64,000 bases of DNA, from NCBI GenBank assembly GCA_022376465.1, contig JACDTU010000006.1:1116001-1180000 (forward strand). The letters are read 5' to 3'. This document shows, piece after piece, positions 1 through 10,937 of this stretch (positions are counted from its first letter, which is position 1; every line of letters starts with the position of its first letter). The DNA is from Cubamyces lactineus. Its lineage: Eukaryota > Basidiomycota > Agaricomycetes > Polyporales > Polyporaceae. The position numbers and the translations under genes were made by a program. The notes under the pieces were generated by a model. That model was given only the letters and a program-made list of their open reading frames with translations. It did no database searches and was not told the origin of the DNA.

Positions 1-974
1 GGGCACGACGGCATCCGTCATCCTCAATCTGTTCAGCGACGCGCTGCTTGTACGTTCGCGTGCCCATGTGTTCGTCTGCGCGAGGCGAAAACGCTGATCG
101 CACATTGGTGGCAGATATACCGGATGTACGTCGTCTGGACGAGCTATTATGTGATCATGTTCCCGTGCTTCCTGTACGTGGCCACCATCGGTAAGTCACT
201 CCGATCGTCCACCTGCGACCCCCGCATCACCTCGCTCACCCCATGTCTTCCCACCTCTCTTTCCCCGCCGTCCCTGACACATCGTGAATGCTACTGAAGC
301 GCTTGGCATCATCGAGCTGTACGCATCCGGGAAGCCCGACGCAGACTTCTTCGTCGGGACCGCGGCCCAGCTCGGGGTCGCGTACTACACCACGACCATC
401 TCGCTCAACGTGATCGCGACGGGCGTGATCTGCGGCCGCCTGGTCTACCTCGGGCGCGCGCTCGAGGCCGCACGCAACACGCAGGGCCGCGGGAAGGGCG
501 TCGTGCGCTACACGGGCACGCTTTCGATCGTCGTCGAGTCTGCGCTCCCGTACAGTATGGCGGGCTTTGCGTTCCTCGTCGCGTATGGCATCGAGAGCGA
601 CATCTCTATCCTCTTTGGCGCGCTCTACGGCATGTTCACGGTGAGTTTTCCCCCTCGCGACCACTCTCGACCACTCCCTTGGAACCGCTCGCTGCCGAGC
701 GGTGGAGTGGAGAGGAAACCTTGAATACCGGACTGGAGCTGATCTTCTTTGACTTCGCTAGTGCATTTCGCCGCAGCTTATCGTGCTGCGTGTGGTCACC
801 GGGCAAGGGTGGACGAAGGACCAGACGGCGCAGTCAGTCTCGGCGCTCGAGTTTGAGAACTTGGGCGCGTCGCGCTCCGCTGCCGCCACTACCGCCATCG
901 AGACGGCCGCCCAGTCTGAGGGCACCTCCACCATGGACCACAAGTCGATCGGTTCGGCACATGACATGGTATGA
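1..974 (+). CDS. Multi-TM fungal membrane protein, 5' end outside window
   Basis: This is the C-terminal part of a polytopic membrane protein. Exons read 1-49, 115-190, 300-640 and 762-974, joined in frame. They encode several hydrophobic helices, a YASGKPDADFFVG loop, the segment MFTCISPQLIVLRV and a polar Ser/Thr-rich tail ending at TGA 972-974. It is a clear paralogue of the complete gene at 38371-39680, which guided the splice choices. It differs by one extra intron (191-299) inside the first helix after the YVVW motif. I recognise a family typical of basidiomycetes with about seven predicted helices, but no assigned function. A receptor-like topology is possible and unproven. Confidence 0.75.
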
Positions 975-1242
975 GCGGGTGTCGCGAAAGAGCTCTACCT
1001 CTGCTTCCGATGACTTGGCTGTCTTAGGGAATGGTTTCGTCTTTCTCTAGGCTTCTCTCTTACTTACGGCTTCCTACGACTCCCGTACGACTTGTATGTG
1101 CTATCTATACTTCGCGCCTGTTGTAATTCACCCCGTGTTCTTCCATAATACCCTCGAACAGAGACAGTCCGTTGTGCTACATTTATCTCACATCGTCGAC
1201 CCGCTCCTCCCTTCGGAGACCCGGTAACGTACATCCTCCGTC

Positions 1243-2332
1243 CTACACAGTCTGATGCTGGACCAAGTTGACGCCTACCAGCAGCAGTCCCCGTCAGTTA
1301 AACCTTCCCTGTACCGTGTGCAAGTGGAGAAGCTCGCACGGCTCACCATACGTCGTGTTCTGGCTCGACCACACGTCCAGCATGCACTCCGTGCCCTGCG
1401 CACACGCCACCGCGAACGCGTGCAGCGAGCTCCACGCGCACGGGAAGCGGTGTATAAGCGTCTCGCCCCCCTCCACGCGCGGCGCCACCGCGTGCGCGAC
1501 GCGCCCGAGTACGGGCGGGCGCGTGCGGTGCGAGAGCGTCTTGACGTCGATGGGCTTCGGCGATTCGAGCCGGAAGACGTCGAAGCGCGAGGTGGGGTCC
1601 ATCGCGAACGACGCCCCGGCCTCGAGTGGGGCGTCCGGGGGCGGGAGGGTGAAGACGAGGTGGCAGTCTTCCATCCCGAAGTCGATTGCGCGGAATTGGA
1701 CGACGGTGTGGATCTGCTCGTGGCGCTTGCTCAGTACGCCCGGGGCCTTTCGATCGTAGATAGGTGCAGAGGGTAGTGAAGACGTACATCGGAAGTTACG
1801 TGCAGGTGTCGCTCGTTTGGAGACATCCTCCCGTACTGCTTGTGCCAGTAATCATGCTCGCCCCTCGGCGCGAGCCGGTCGGGCTCGTTCGCGAATACCT
1901 GCGCGGAGACGCGAGGGCGCACCGTGATCGGGTCGACCTCTGTCCTGTTCACCGCGCCGGACTCGTAGAGCTCCTTGAGGCCGATGTATGGGCTTGCGTA
2001 CTCGAGGTGCGACGCGAAGTCCTTGTCCTGGAAGACAGTGCGGGAGAGGTAGCCGACGTAGAGGAGAGCGATGAGGTCTGTGCATGCGATGACGAGGACG
2101 AGCGCTCCGATCCAGAGGAGGAGCGGGGATGCGGCTGAGCTTGCAGCCGTGGTACGTTCGCGCCGCCATGGTTTCTCATTGTTGGCCCCTAGGGAAGGTG
2201 TGAGTCCTCGACTTCAAGGGGAAGACAGCACAGGAGATGGGCCAACTAACCGGTGGTAGGCGACTGCTCGTCTGAGTCAAGCGAGTCGCGAGTCGGCAGG
2301 AGCTCCTCGTATTCAGCGTTATGGCGCGCCAT
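1243..2332 (-). CDS. Single-pass membrane protein with But2 C-terminal-like domain
   Basis: Four exons (2332-2251, 2188-1788, 1746-1347, 1274-1243) sum to 915 nt, or 304 aa. The N-terminus is short and polar (MARHNAEYEELLPTRDSL). One hydrophobic helix follows (LLLWIGALVLVIACTDLIA), then a luminal or extracellular domain. Its motifs, RHSPNERHLHVTS-like, FRAIDFGMEDCHLVF, HRFPCAWSSLHAFAVACAQGTEC and the terminal QHQTV, are those of an abundant basidiomycete family that I associate with the But2 C-terminal domain; the domain name is from memory. Splicing the last intron restores the usual QHQTV ending, which supports the model. The third intron is only 41 bp. Function is unknown; a type II membrane protein of the secretory pathway is the simplest topology. 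Confidence 0.65.
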
Positions 2333-3661
2333 AGCAACTCGTCCCAGAGCCCGTCTCACGCGGTCAACGTACGGCACAGTATAAGTGGGCTATTTGTTAG
2401 ATCGAATGCAAAGCGGCCCGAACTGAGGTCGACCTCAACAGCAGCGGACTCCTACGAGCACAGGAAACTTGGGCCTTTGATGATAGGGCCCTAGGTGATG
2501 TCCGCTCGCACGGGTGCGCCGTTCACACTGACGGTATGGTGGCAGGTGCTGGACGGGACGAGGGAGCACTCGACCCCCGCGCTGCCTCAGTGATTGGACA
2601 TCAGCCGCGCGCATCGCGCAGAAGACTGCGGCCGCACACATGCACAGTGTACATTTGTGGTGCGATGCCCTGGCGGGGAATAGGTCTTCTTGCTTCTGAT
2701 ACCTCTTGCTTCTGGGGCTTCTGGCTCGGGCGCGAGAGGCTCAGCCATCATTGCAGCAGGCAGAAGGCTTGAACAGCCTCAGAGGCGTATACAATCAGCC
2801 TCCGGAGCCTGGGAATTCGTGTGAGTTCGGAACGGAGAGAAGTCGGGGGTGAAGGTCCTCCCCTTACTAGGTTGGGTAGTGGCATACCTTCGCAGTTTGA
2901 CAAGGTCTGGCATGTAACGTACGGGCATGCCAAGATGTCAACACATGTCTCGTATGTTATTGCTAGGAGATGTTTCGGTGCAACATGGGAACGACGCCTG
3001 CTACTCACCGGGGACATACGTGAGCGGGCGCAGTCGAGCCTAGTCCCGAAGTCACGCATCTCCGTAAGTTTTCTTTTTGCTTACGGCGACTCGGACCTCA
3101 AGGAACGCTTTCTCGTCAATAATACGTCCGCGATGCCTGCGTTCACGCAAGGCTGCTTCTTTGATTGATGCTCGTCTGCTTGATGAGTAGGGCGCTTCGA
3201 CGGGTAGACCGGACCTTGACTTGTGGTAGGCGCGAGAGTATGCACTCGATATCGGCACGATAGCTAATAGCTGTAGTGCATCAAATTGCAGCTTCGTGGC
3301 GTGTGCATCAATACGCTGCGAGCAGAGTTGATGAGGTGCCAACGCTGCAGCACCTTGCTTGGCCTAAGTGTTAGTGCCACTAGTACTTTTCAGGCTTCTG
3401 ATCCTACATTCCGTTCTGAAAGTGAGAGATTGGTCGAAGTTGACCGCAGGGGACATTTACGCACTTGATCATGAGATACCGCATTCACCGCCTTCTGAGC
3501 CTGGAATGATTAGCTAGCGATATCAATGCTGGCCCTTGAATGGCATTGCATGCAGTCAGTCTTGTGCCAAGGCCAAGCCCAGGAACGAGTCGTTCGTGTG
3601 TGTACATTCCCATGATACGATATAGTAGGACAATCGAATGCCCACCCGCAGTGCTCGGGAG
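2333..3661. other. Intergenic, no gene seen
   Basis: Only short uninterpretable open frames are present on either strand. I see no RNA gene or repeat. Confidence 0.5.
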
Positions 3662-4741
3662 TCACGCCTCTCCCATCTGCACCTCTTTCGCGAAGAACCA
3701 GACTTGCCAGTCCGCCCAAGGCGAAGGCATCACTCTGTGTCCGTGAAGCGTGAACCCGAGCTTCTCGTAAATCGGGACCTGAGTGAAGGAGAACAATGAT
3801 AGGAATGGGACATCCGCAAAGAAAGCAAACAACTCACGTTGCGAGCAGTGGTGGTAGTCAGCGCCATCTTCGCCTTCCTCTTCGCCGCCTTTGAATCGGG
3901 GATGATGTCTATAATGTATACAACGCGTGAGCCATACCACGAGACATACCGCTGTGGTGGCTAGGTTGAATAAAGCCTTCACAATGCCCTTGCCCTGAGA
4001 GTCGGCACGGACCATCGCAAAGTGGCACCAATAGGTATTGCGTTCGGCGTCTTGAATACCAAACGCTTCATCGTTCGCTTTCGGCATCTCCTTCGCCATC
4101 TACGCTCGACGATGCATGTCAGAAGGCTTCTTGCCTCAAAGTACACTTTGGAATATCAAATTAGTCAGGAAGGGATGGAACTGACCACCTCAGAGTAGTA
4201 CTTCCGTCCGTCTGGCGAAAGCTTGGCCATAAAGTCAGACATGCGCCCTACGTCCTGCTGTTCGGGGCTGTTTCGCGTCAGGACATGGATCTGACTGTTG
4301 CACGAAGGTGAACACCGACGTTGAGAGCACGAGCTGCCCAGGCAACGAAAACAGCGTAAACGCCACAAGTGCGCCTTCGGCATCCCTAGCGGTGAACGTA
4401 TCACCTACGCCCGGCACCAATAACAGCGCGCGGATGATCATGCTGGCTAGCGATGGGACGAGACCGAGGTCGCCCCCAACGAGCGCCGCGGCGGCAGGAC
4501 CTGACATTAGAGAAGATACGTGCAACATTAGTAACGCTGCTATAGTCGTGATATCGGTGTGCAGCCTTCACCTCCTGACATGAGGCTCACGAAGAGCTGC
4601 GTAGCCTCGTCCGCGAGGGCCTCTAGGATCCCCGCAGTGGTCGTTATCACGATCATGTACATAGTTGTAAGCAAGGTGTACAAGACTCGACTCACCAGAT
4701 GGTTGGCCGACGTGCTCGAAGACGATATCGACAGGAGGCAT
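3662..4741 (-). CDS. GNAT-family N-acetyltransferase (copy A)
   Basis: This is a multi-exon gene starting at MPPVDIVFEHVGQPS (first exon 4741-4696, second from 4622) and ending in SPWADWQVWFFAKEVQMGEA. Readable core segments in order are an EALADEATQLF helix, a GVGDTFTARDAEGALVAFTLFSLPGQ beta region, an SPEQQ..FMAKLSPDGRKYY helix, the acetyl-CoA binding motif RADSQGKGIVKALF, and the closing VPIYEKLGFTLHGH segment. These are the usual GNAT elements (Q/R-x-x-G-x-G/A loop, then NxxxxxxYEKLGF). It forms a tandem pair with the gene at 5114-6187 and is paralogous to the pair at 42544-45458. The acceptor substrate cannot be read from sequence. The start is chosen because all four copies begin M-x-P at the same place. 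Confidence 0.8.
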
Positions 4742-5113
4742 GGTTTCTGTTGAGACGTATGCACAGACGAAAGGTAGAAAACACGAGCTGTCGAGCCCTC
4801 GAAAGGTATTAGACACCCAGAGAGCTTCTCATCAGGTCATCGACACTCGTAATCCGATCCTCGCACGGTGAACGAAGTCGATGGAGGAACAATAGAAGAC
4901 GGCCTTCACGTTCGAACACCGTAGTCTCCATATTGAAGACAGGAGACTGGCTGGTAGCAACGCCCGTTATACCAATAGCTCTGTATGGAGCGTATTTTGA
5001 GGCTTAACACAGCTTGCATGCTGCCAGTCGAATACACGTATGAGATTCTGCGCTTGTCAACCGCCTTAACCCTCAATAATACAACTGAGATGCGTCAAGA
5101 ACCCGTTGAGAGA

Positions 5114-6187
5114 TCACGCCGCCTCCAACTGCGTTTCTTTCGCAAAGAACCAGAGAGGCCAGTCAACCCAGGGCGAGGGCATTACTTTGTGTCCGTAGAG
5201 CTTAAACCCGAGTTTCTCGTAGATTGGGACCTGAAGAAGTGATATGAATCAGTGACGTACTCCCATCGACGCGGGGTGCGAAGAGAGACTGCGAAGATGT
5301 GTGAGCATATGGGTGGATCGCGCGAACTCACGTTGCGAATATTAGTGGTAGTCAACGCGATCTTCGTGCCAGTCTTCGCAGCCTGCGGGCATCGGGGTCA
5401 ATCGGGCCACCGACTACATGGTATGGACACATACCTCTTTGGTGGCGAGATCAAAGAGAGCCTTCGCGACGCCCTTGCCTTGGTAGTCCGCGCGGACCAT
5501 CGCGAAGTTGCACCAGTAAGTATTACGCTCCGCTTCTTGAATTCCGAACGCTTCGTCGTTCGCCTTCGGGACCTCTTTCGCCATCTGCCATAACCGGGAC
5601 CCGTGAGTGAGCGTCCAGGAACAACGAACGTCGTTCGCAAGAAGTGGAAGCAGGAACTGACAACTTCGGGGTAGTACTTCTGTCCTTCGGGCGAGAGCTT
5701 TCCCATGAACTCAAACATGCCGTGTTTCTGCTGCTCTGGGCTGCGCGGTCTCAGCATCAGGCGATCTCAAAGAACTACGAGAACCCACGGACGTTGAGAG
5801 TATGAGCTGTCCAGGCAACGAGAACAGCGTGAACCCGACGAGGGCGCCGCTCTCGTCCCTCGCAGTAAACATCTCCCCTACACCCGGGGACAGAAGGAGA
5901 GCCCGGATCATCAAGCTACCCAACGATGGGAGGAGGCTCATGTCGCCTGCGACGAGCGCTATGGCGGCGGGATCTGGCAGAACGTACGATGATGAGTACA
6001 GACTGTGGCACGATTGCGAGGTGCAACTACCTTCAACCATGAGATCTGCGAAAACTTTGGTAGCTTCGTCCGCCAAGGCCTCTAGATTTGTGCGCCTTGT
6101 TACCACGATGTGGCAAACTAGCATAGTTTAAGGTGTGCACTTACCCGTCGGCTGATCGACGCGCTCAAAGGCGAGGTTCGGTGCCAT
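5114..6187 (-). CDS. GNAT-family N-acetyltransferase (copy B)
   Basis: The first exon encodes MAPNLAFERVDQPT. Later exons encode EALADEATKVFADLMVE, the domain GVGEMFTARDESGALVGFTLFSLPGQ, MAKEVPKANDEAFGIQEAERNTYWCNFAMVR, the CoA-binding RADYQGKGVAKALF, the ALTTTNIRN strand and the end VPIYEKLGFKLYGHKVMPSP...FFAKETQLEAA. Exon order and intron phases match copy A, so the two are tandem duplicates. They are closer to each other than to copies C and D on the plus strand. Gene length is about 1.07 kb including introns. Function is predicted as acetyl transfer from acetyl-CoA to an unknown amine; probably cytosolic, since no signal peptide or TM segment is seen. Confidence 0.8.
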
Positions 6188-7016
6188 AACGCTCACGAGC
6201 TCGAGTAGAGGGCAAGAGAGCAGGGGACAGGAGATATCGAGCCTTGTATAAGACGAGTTATACACCCAGCCATGTTCTCATCAGGCCTTCAGGTCCCCAG
6301 ACAAGATGCCATCAAGAAGCAGATAGACTGGTAGGCAGCAACATACATGTCATCGTGGTGGCGTAAGGACGCAGCGTAGATGACAAACACAATTCTCAGC
6401 AGATATCAGTCCGTCTGAGCGATATACGTGGCAAGAATATCCTAGCAAGCGTGGCCAGTCCATAGCTAGATAGCAGAATAGCATGACTCGCAGGGAGGAG
6501 ATCTAGGTGGAGAGCACCAGTTCTCACCAGTTTCAATAGTCACAGATGCGCTGCAGGGGGTTCCACTCCTTGTTACTTATAACTAGCCGTATCTTATCAG
6601 CCTCGAGGGAAAGCCCAGCTGGATAGAGAGCCAGAGTGTATATGTGCATACGTTGGATGGAAGACAGTGAGGGGGGCCCGGGTGTAAGAAACAAACCTCC
6701 GGCGCGACGCAGTGCAGGCCAAGCGCCCGGGCGCTCGAGTCGGGCGCCAAACTGCTCCATGAGCGTTTGCACCCTCCTCCTCAAGCCTCTCTCTATGGTA
6801 CGTAAACCCGAGGATTATGAACTCAGGGCTGACAAGGTCAGGAGACTCTATGATCGTGTAAGTGCTCAGAGCGATACAAGAGGCCCCTGTCGACTACGCC
6901 AATTCTGCTAACCAGTCCCACCGCTTCGACCATCGGGCCACTGTGTCCAGGTTGAATTTGGCAGAACTCCCAAGTAAGTCCTCATCCACCTAGGAATCTG
7001 CAAAAGGTACGCACAA
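6188..7016. other. Intergenic, no gene seen
   Basis: No convincing coding, RNA or repeat signal is found between the GNAT and MGQGGY genes. Confidence 0.45.
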
Positions 7017-7472
7017 TCACCCAGTAATGATGTACTGAAACTGCAGCTCGCTCCTGGCAGCGAGGACGAAGACGACGCTGTCGTTGTGACGCCAGCCAAG
7101 GTCAATCTCGAAGCGTGGAGCACCGACTGAGCCGGGAGCAGCCGTCTTTGGGCTGATAGCGGCGTTGACCAACTTGACTCCAGGCTCGTTATCCAAGAGG
7201 CGCATGAGCAGGTTACGGAACGTGACAGCAAACTGGAACTTCATCGTCATCGGCGGAAAGGCTTCGCGAACGATCTCGTAGTTGGCTTCGCCAGCATCAT
7301 CGAAGGGGTCCTTGGTGATGTCTTCGTCGAACTCGACGTACACGCTGGCGGATGTGTACGCAGGGATCACAGCCGGGAAGTCCCAGGCATTCATCTGGTA
7401 CGAGTGCTGGTATGTCCTTTTCCAATCGTACTGAGTCGCGTTGCAAAGAACAAGGTATCCGCCTTGGCCCAT
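7017..7472 (-). CDS. Small uncharacterised MGQGGY-type protein (copy 1)
   Basis: This intronless frame of 151 aa begins MGQGGYLVLCNATQYDWKRT. It continues with QHSYQMNAWDFPAVIPAYTS, a SVYVEFDEDI strand, a GEANYEI segment, FQFAVTFRNLL, and a C-terminal FEIDLGWRHNDSVVFVL followed by a short tail. It looks like an all-beta, soluble cytosolic protein with no signal peptide. Two paralogues lie in the window: 34249-34653, intact, and 23152-33066, disrupted. An in-frame upstream ATG (7523) exists, but the same stretch is out of frame in the 34.2-kb copy, so the conserved MGQGGY start is preferred. I know related proteins as common and unnamed in Agaricomycetes; no function is claimed. Confidence 0.75.
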   Translation of the reverse strand: MGQGGYLVLCNATQYDWKRTYQHSYQMNAWDFPAVIPAYTSASVYVEFDEDITKDPFDDAGEANYEIVREAFPPMTMKFQFAVTFRNLLMRLLDNEPGVKLVNAAISPKTAAPGSVGAPRFEIDLGWRHNDSVVFVLAARSELQFQYIITG

Positions 7473-8097
7473 GATGCTGTGGGACGCGTCAGCAAAAGCG
7501 CTCCATGGTGGCGATTGTCTCATGCTTGCCTTGGAGTGTGTTAGTTGCTATATGAAAGTAGCTTGAGGTGAGAGCTGTAGAAGTCGACTTGCATTGTTCA
7601 TATTTATACTCAACGGTTCGAGCCCTTAGCAATGGTCAACAACCGCGACAACATCTTGGACGTATTGCAATTCGTCGCAATTCGGCAATTTCGCAACAAA
7701 CGTCGCACATATCGCTGCCTCCGAGGTCCTCCCCGACCGTCGCTGACTGAGGATTGTGCTACACAATCTTGCCACCACTGTAAGTCGACCCCAAGTGGCC
7801 TACGCCAAGGCTCGAGGATCACGAAATATTCGGCATTAGACTGTTAGCGCCCGCCGGTCCTACCTATCGGAATCGGAACTGCATGGGTAGAGTACCTCTT
7901 AGCTCCGGCATCAAGGCTCCCTGTGGGTGTTGTAGCTGTGTCCCGGAACAACATGCGACGATATGTAGACGTTGTATGTTTGGGATTCTTGACGCGCCCT
8001 CGTGAAGGCCGCGTTGAGAGTACCGACTGAAGGGGTAATGCGTCGATTTGCTGCTTGGCATGCGCGCAACGGCACAACTTGGCACCTATGCCGATCG
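7473..8097 (-). promoter_or_regulatory. Duplicated upstream region of MGQGGY copy 1, with TATA box
   Basis: Read on the minus strand, this stretch is clearly homologous by eye to 33630-34248 in front of the intact 34.2-kb copy. Shared blocks include a GGTACTCTACCCAT-like block, CGTGATCCTCGAGCCTTGGCG and GTCGCGGTTGTTGACCATTGC. Both copies have TATAAATA at an equivalent place (7608-7601 here). Conservation of some 600 bp of non-coding DNA shows that the duplication carried the promoter along. Confidence 0.65.
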
Positions 8098-8446
8098 GCT
8101 GTATCATGAGTGTGGCTCGGATGATATAGCCTGTACTCGACGAGTGAGTGCTCTGATTCCGACCCAGCGATTACTCACAATTCGACGCCTCGGAGGGTGT
8201 GTACGGCCAGCTACAGCCATTCGAGAGTGTATGAAGGGGATCTCAATTTGTAAAACACTGAGGCCTGGACACATGGAATCGCACTACTGCTGGCACTATA
8301 CGCACACAATAATAGGTCTTGAACTTACATCTATGGCCAAACCTCTAGTGCGGACTCGGGCGTCTGGTGGATCCGACGACTTCAAGTATCGCGCGCAATC
8401 TCAGTGTGTGATTGCATGTGATGCACAGAATAGAAAGAACTTCCGA

Positions 8447-8518
8447 TCCGATATGGTGTAACGGCTAACATTACCGCCTTTCACGCGGTAGCTCGGGGTT
8501 CGATTCCCCGTATCGGAG
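8447..8518 (+). tRNA. tRNA-Glu (UUC)
   Basis: This is a 72-nt cloverleaf. The acceptor stem TCCGATA pairs with TATCGGA. The anticodon stem ACCGC/GCGGT encloses loop CTTTCAC with anticodon TTC at 8480-8482. The T arm contains GGTTCGATTCC. No intron is seen. Confidence 0.93.
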
Positions 8519-8825
8519 CGTACTTTTTCTCCAGTTTGGTGAGCCCGTCATACTGCTTGGTTTTGACCAACTTACATCGATTCGGATTCGAGTGTATCCG
8601 TGAAATTTTGTTGAATGGGATGCAGCCCACTACTATTGCCACTCTCCCCAAAGCCGACACATGTAACGGTACACTTGTTAACACGACTACCCAGGACTAA
8701 GACGTGATATCATTATCGGGTCCACGAAAACTGGTCATGGATGGCTATACTCGTATCAGTAATATCCTACCACTCTCCACTTCCGGAACTGACCTCTCAT
8801 GTGACAGGTAGCAGTCAAAGGGCTA
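8519..8825. other. Intergenic, no gene seen
   Basis: A short AT-richer stretch lies between the tRNA and the first peptide gene, with nothing recognisable. Confidence 0.4.
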
Positions 8826-9067
8826 TCAAAGCCAGCAATTCTCGACATGATCTTCTCGCCTCCCTGGTGATATTGCACAGGAGCAAATTCAGGTTCCATA
8901 TGCCGCGTACGCTCTGGCTAGGGTATCATCGTCTACTCACCGACGTCGTTACTGGGAGGGTCGCCACAGTCAATGTCGGTACCGGGCGCAGGCGCGGCAG
9001 CTACGAAGCCAACGCTGAGCGATGCGAGGACGATCGTGAGAACGAAGGCTCGAAGTTGGACAAGCAT
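8826..9067 (-). CDS. Small secreted Kex2-type peptide precursor 1 (ends RR-EDHVENCWL)
   Basis: Exons 9067-8941 and 8863-8826 (165 nt) encode 54 aa. Residues 1-25 form a signal peptide (MLVQLRAFVLTIVLASLSVG...AA) followed by an AAPAPG stretch and a short pro-region with one Cys (TDIDCGDPPSNDV). The phase-1 intron (77 bp, GTGAGT..CCAG) is followed by an exon reading GRREDHVENCWL and stop. The RR dipeptide is a classical Kex2-type cleavage site and would release EDHVENCWL. Two neighbours (9593-9846 and 10938-11194) have the same exon layout, intron phase and terminal peptide, which supports both the splice and the reading. No known family is recognised. The window alone does not show expression. 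Confidence 0.7.
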
Positions 9068-9592
9068 TGTCGTGCCACGTCTTGGAAAACTTCAGCGTAT
9101 GGGTACAGTGCGACCGGGAAGTCGGAAGGTGTCTTTTCCCTGGCACGCACAAACCCACTTTATAGTTTTGGCGATAGCACTCGGGCCAAATAGCCTCACG
9201 GCATGAACGGAATATGCTCGATCCAGCCCCAAGATGTCGCGTTCCTTTGGATATCCTCCTGTCGTATGGGATCTATCCATAGATGGCGCGCAGTCGCGGG
9301 CGCGAACGCTCACATACCGCCTGCGAGCCACTGACAACCACCAACCTTGAATATAGCCAGATCTCTCGTTGTAAGCGGTGATTTCATCGCCACGAATGCT
9401 GAAATCTCTAAGAGGTAGCTGCTGAACCCGAACAATGCTTCAATTTCCATACAAATGCTCCGTCTACGGCCCTGCCTCATGCTAATCTTTCGTACCCAGT
9501 AAGCGACCCATCCTTGGAGATAATATGGCATGAGGCTTCTGCGTAGCGGGTTACAACAAACATGACTACCTTCGCAGACTATCCATCAGCCT
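9068..9592. other. Spacer between peptide genes
   Basis: This presumably holds the promoter of precursor 1 and the 3' end of precursor 2. No other gene is seen. Confidence 0.4.
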
Positions 9593-9846
9593 TCAGAGCC
9601 AGCACGACTCGACGTGTGACTCGCTTCGTTTCTCTATTGCAGAAGGTGAGCGGACGTCTACAGTCGTAAGATCTCGCACACTGACGGATACGCACGTTGG
9701 ATCACGCAGTCCGAAGCGTCCGTAGTAGGGGGCGGCACTGGGGCGGCTCCCACCGAGATAGCAAGGCCGGCGAGCGCGAAGATGACCAAAGCCATTTTGA
9801 AGAAGGATAACGTCGAATAGAGTTCGCGTTGACGCTGTTGTTGCAT
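9593..9846 (-). CDS. Small secreted Kex2-type peptide precursor 2 (ends KR-SESHVESCWL)
   Basis: Exons 9846-9696 and 9633-9593 (192 nt) encode 63 aa from the ATG at 9846. An in-frame ATG at 9795 would give a shorter signal peptide starting MALVIFALAGLAISVGAA. The hydrophobic core is followed by APVPPPTTDASDCVIQ with one Cys, then a phase-1 intron of 62 bp. The last exon reads QKRSESHVESCWL and stop. KR is a Kex2 site and the released peptide would be SESHVESCWL. Reading through the intron instead gives an unrelated tail ending EILRL. The spliced form is preferred because it recreates the terminal motif of the two sister genes. Confidence 0.7.
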
Positions 9847-10937
9847 GGTTCGCCGCTGACGGGTCTGATAGAGGGTGGTTCGCGCTCTTGTCGAGCCCGC
9901 GAGAACGCCAGGAAGAGAAGGATCGATGCTCCCAGAGTGTCTCACTGAACTATTCTTATATCTCCAGTCTTGTTCGCTCTCGCGTCAATCGGCCAGGTGA
10001 GCCCTTCGGTACAACGCCTCCGCGAGAGTGTCGCTCTGAGGAAGGTCATGGTGCCTCGAGAGGGGCACTATCGCCTTTGTCTGTAATTGAAAACGGACAG
10101 TTGACAGCAATGAACGGGCATTTCTCCTCGTCTTCTGAGCTTCGCAGCTTCGTGATGCATTTCCTCAGTATGTCCGTATCCCTTCCAGGACAGAGCCTTC
10201 GCAGAACCCCTTGTCTGTTCAGGAGTGGTCACGACCATATGTCATTGCAATGCAGACAGATACCGCGCGGACATGTGCGCAATCCTAGGATGACCGCCAC
10301 CAAGTCGCCGCTTGGCACGTCAATGGGTGACAAGCGTGAGCAAGGGTTACTTGCGAGATTGGTCAGAGGGCTTTGGACTGCGTCTGGGTCATTACTGCGG
10401 CCTCCCGATAATCCGACGACGGATAGGTATGGATGCCAAAGCCGTACTTTGGCGGCAATGGGCCTGACTTGTAGTATGTACCGCTCAAGTGAGTCACTCG
10501 GGAGTGTAATCCGATAAGGCCAGATTCTGACTGATGTTTCAACGAAGGTGGTCCCGTGTATATCTGAACCAGTATGGGCCTCGGGCACTATCACCTCGGG
10601 CATAATGCTTAATGAATCGGTACGACCCATAAGCGGATCGACTAGACGTGCTCTACTGCTCTACTTCTCACAGTGAGCGGACTCAACGGTCACCCAAATC
10701 CTTCAGTAGGTTCACTCTCGCGTTCACGTCAAGACACAATGTACATATATACAATCAGCTTCAATAATATACATGCTAGAGCGCTAAAGTCTCAACAATG
10801 CCCTCCGGCGCCCTCTAACATTGGCATATTCCTAAGTGCGGGTGTTCAATCTGTAGTCTCAGAGAGGTTACGCTAACTCTCACCTTGGCGCATGGAGACA
10901 GACACCGAGAAGCCCTACTGGCACCGACGTTCGACGT
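9847..10937. other. Spacer between peptide genes 2 and 3, no gene seen
   Basis: Open frames here overlap on both strands without recognisable domains, signal peptides or conserved splice patterns. Confidence 0.4.

Noticed and set aside
236..664. Minus-strand open frame opposite the first multi-TM gene
   Set aside because: A shadow of a GC-rich coding exon on the other strand.
7473..7523. N-terminal extension MRQSPPWSAF of MGQGGY copy 1
   Set aside because: The homologous stretch in front of copy 3 is out of frame, so the conserved MGQGGY Met is the likely start.
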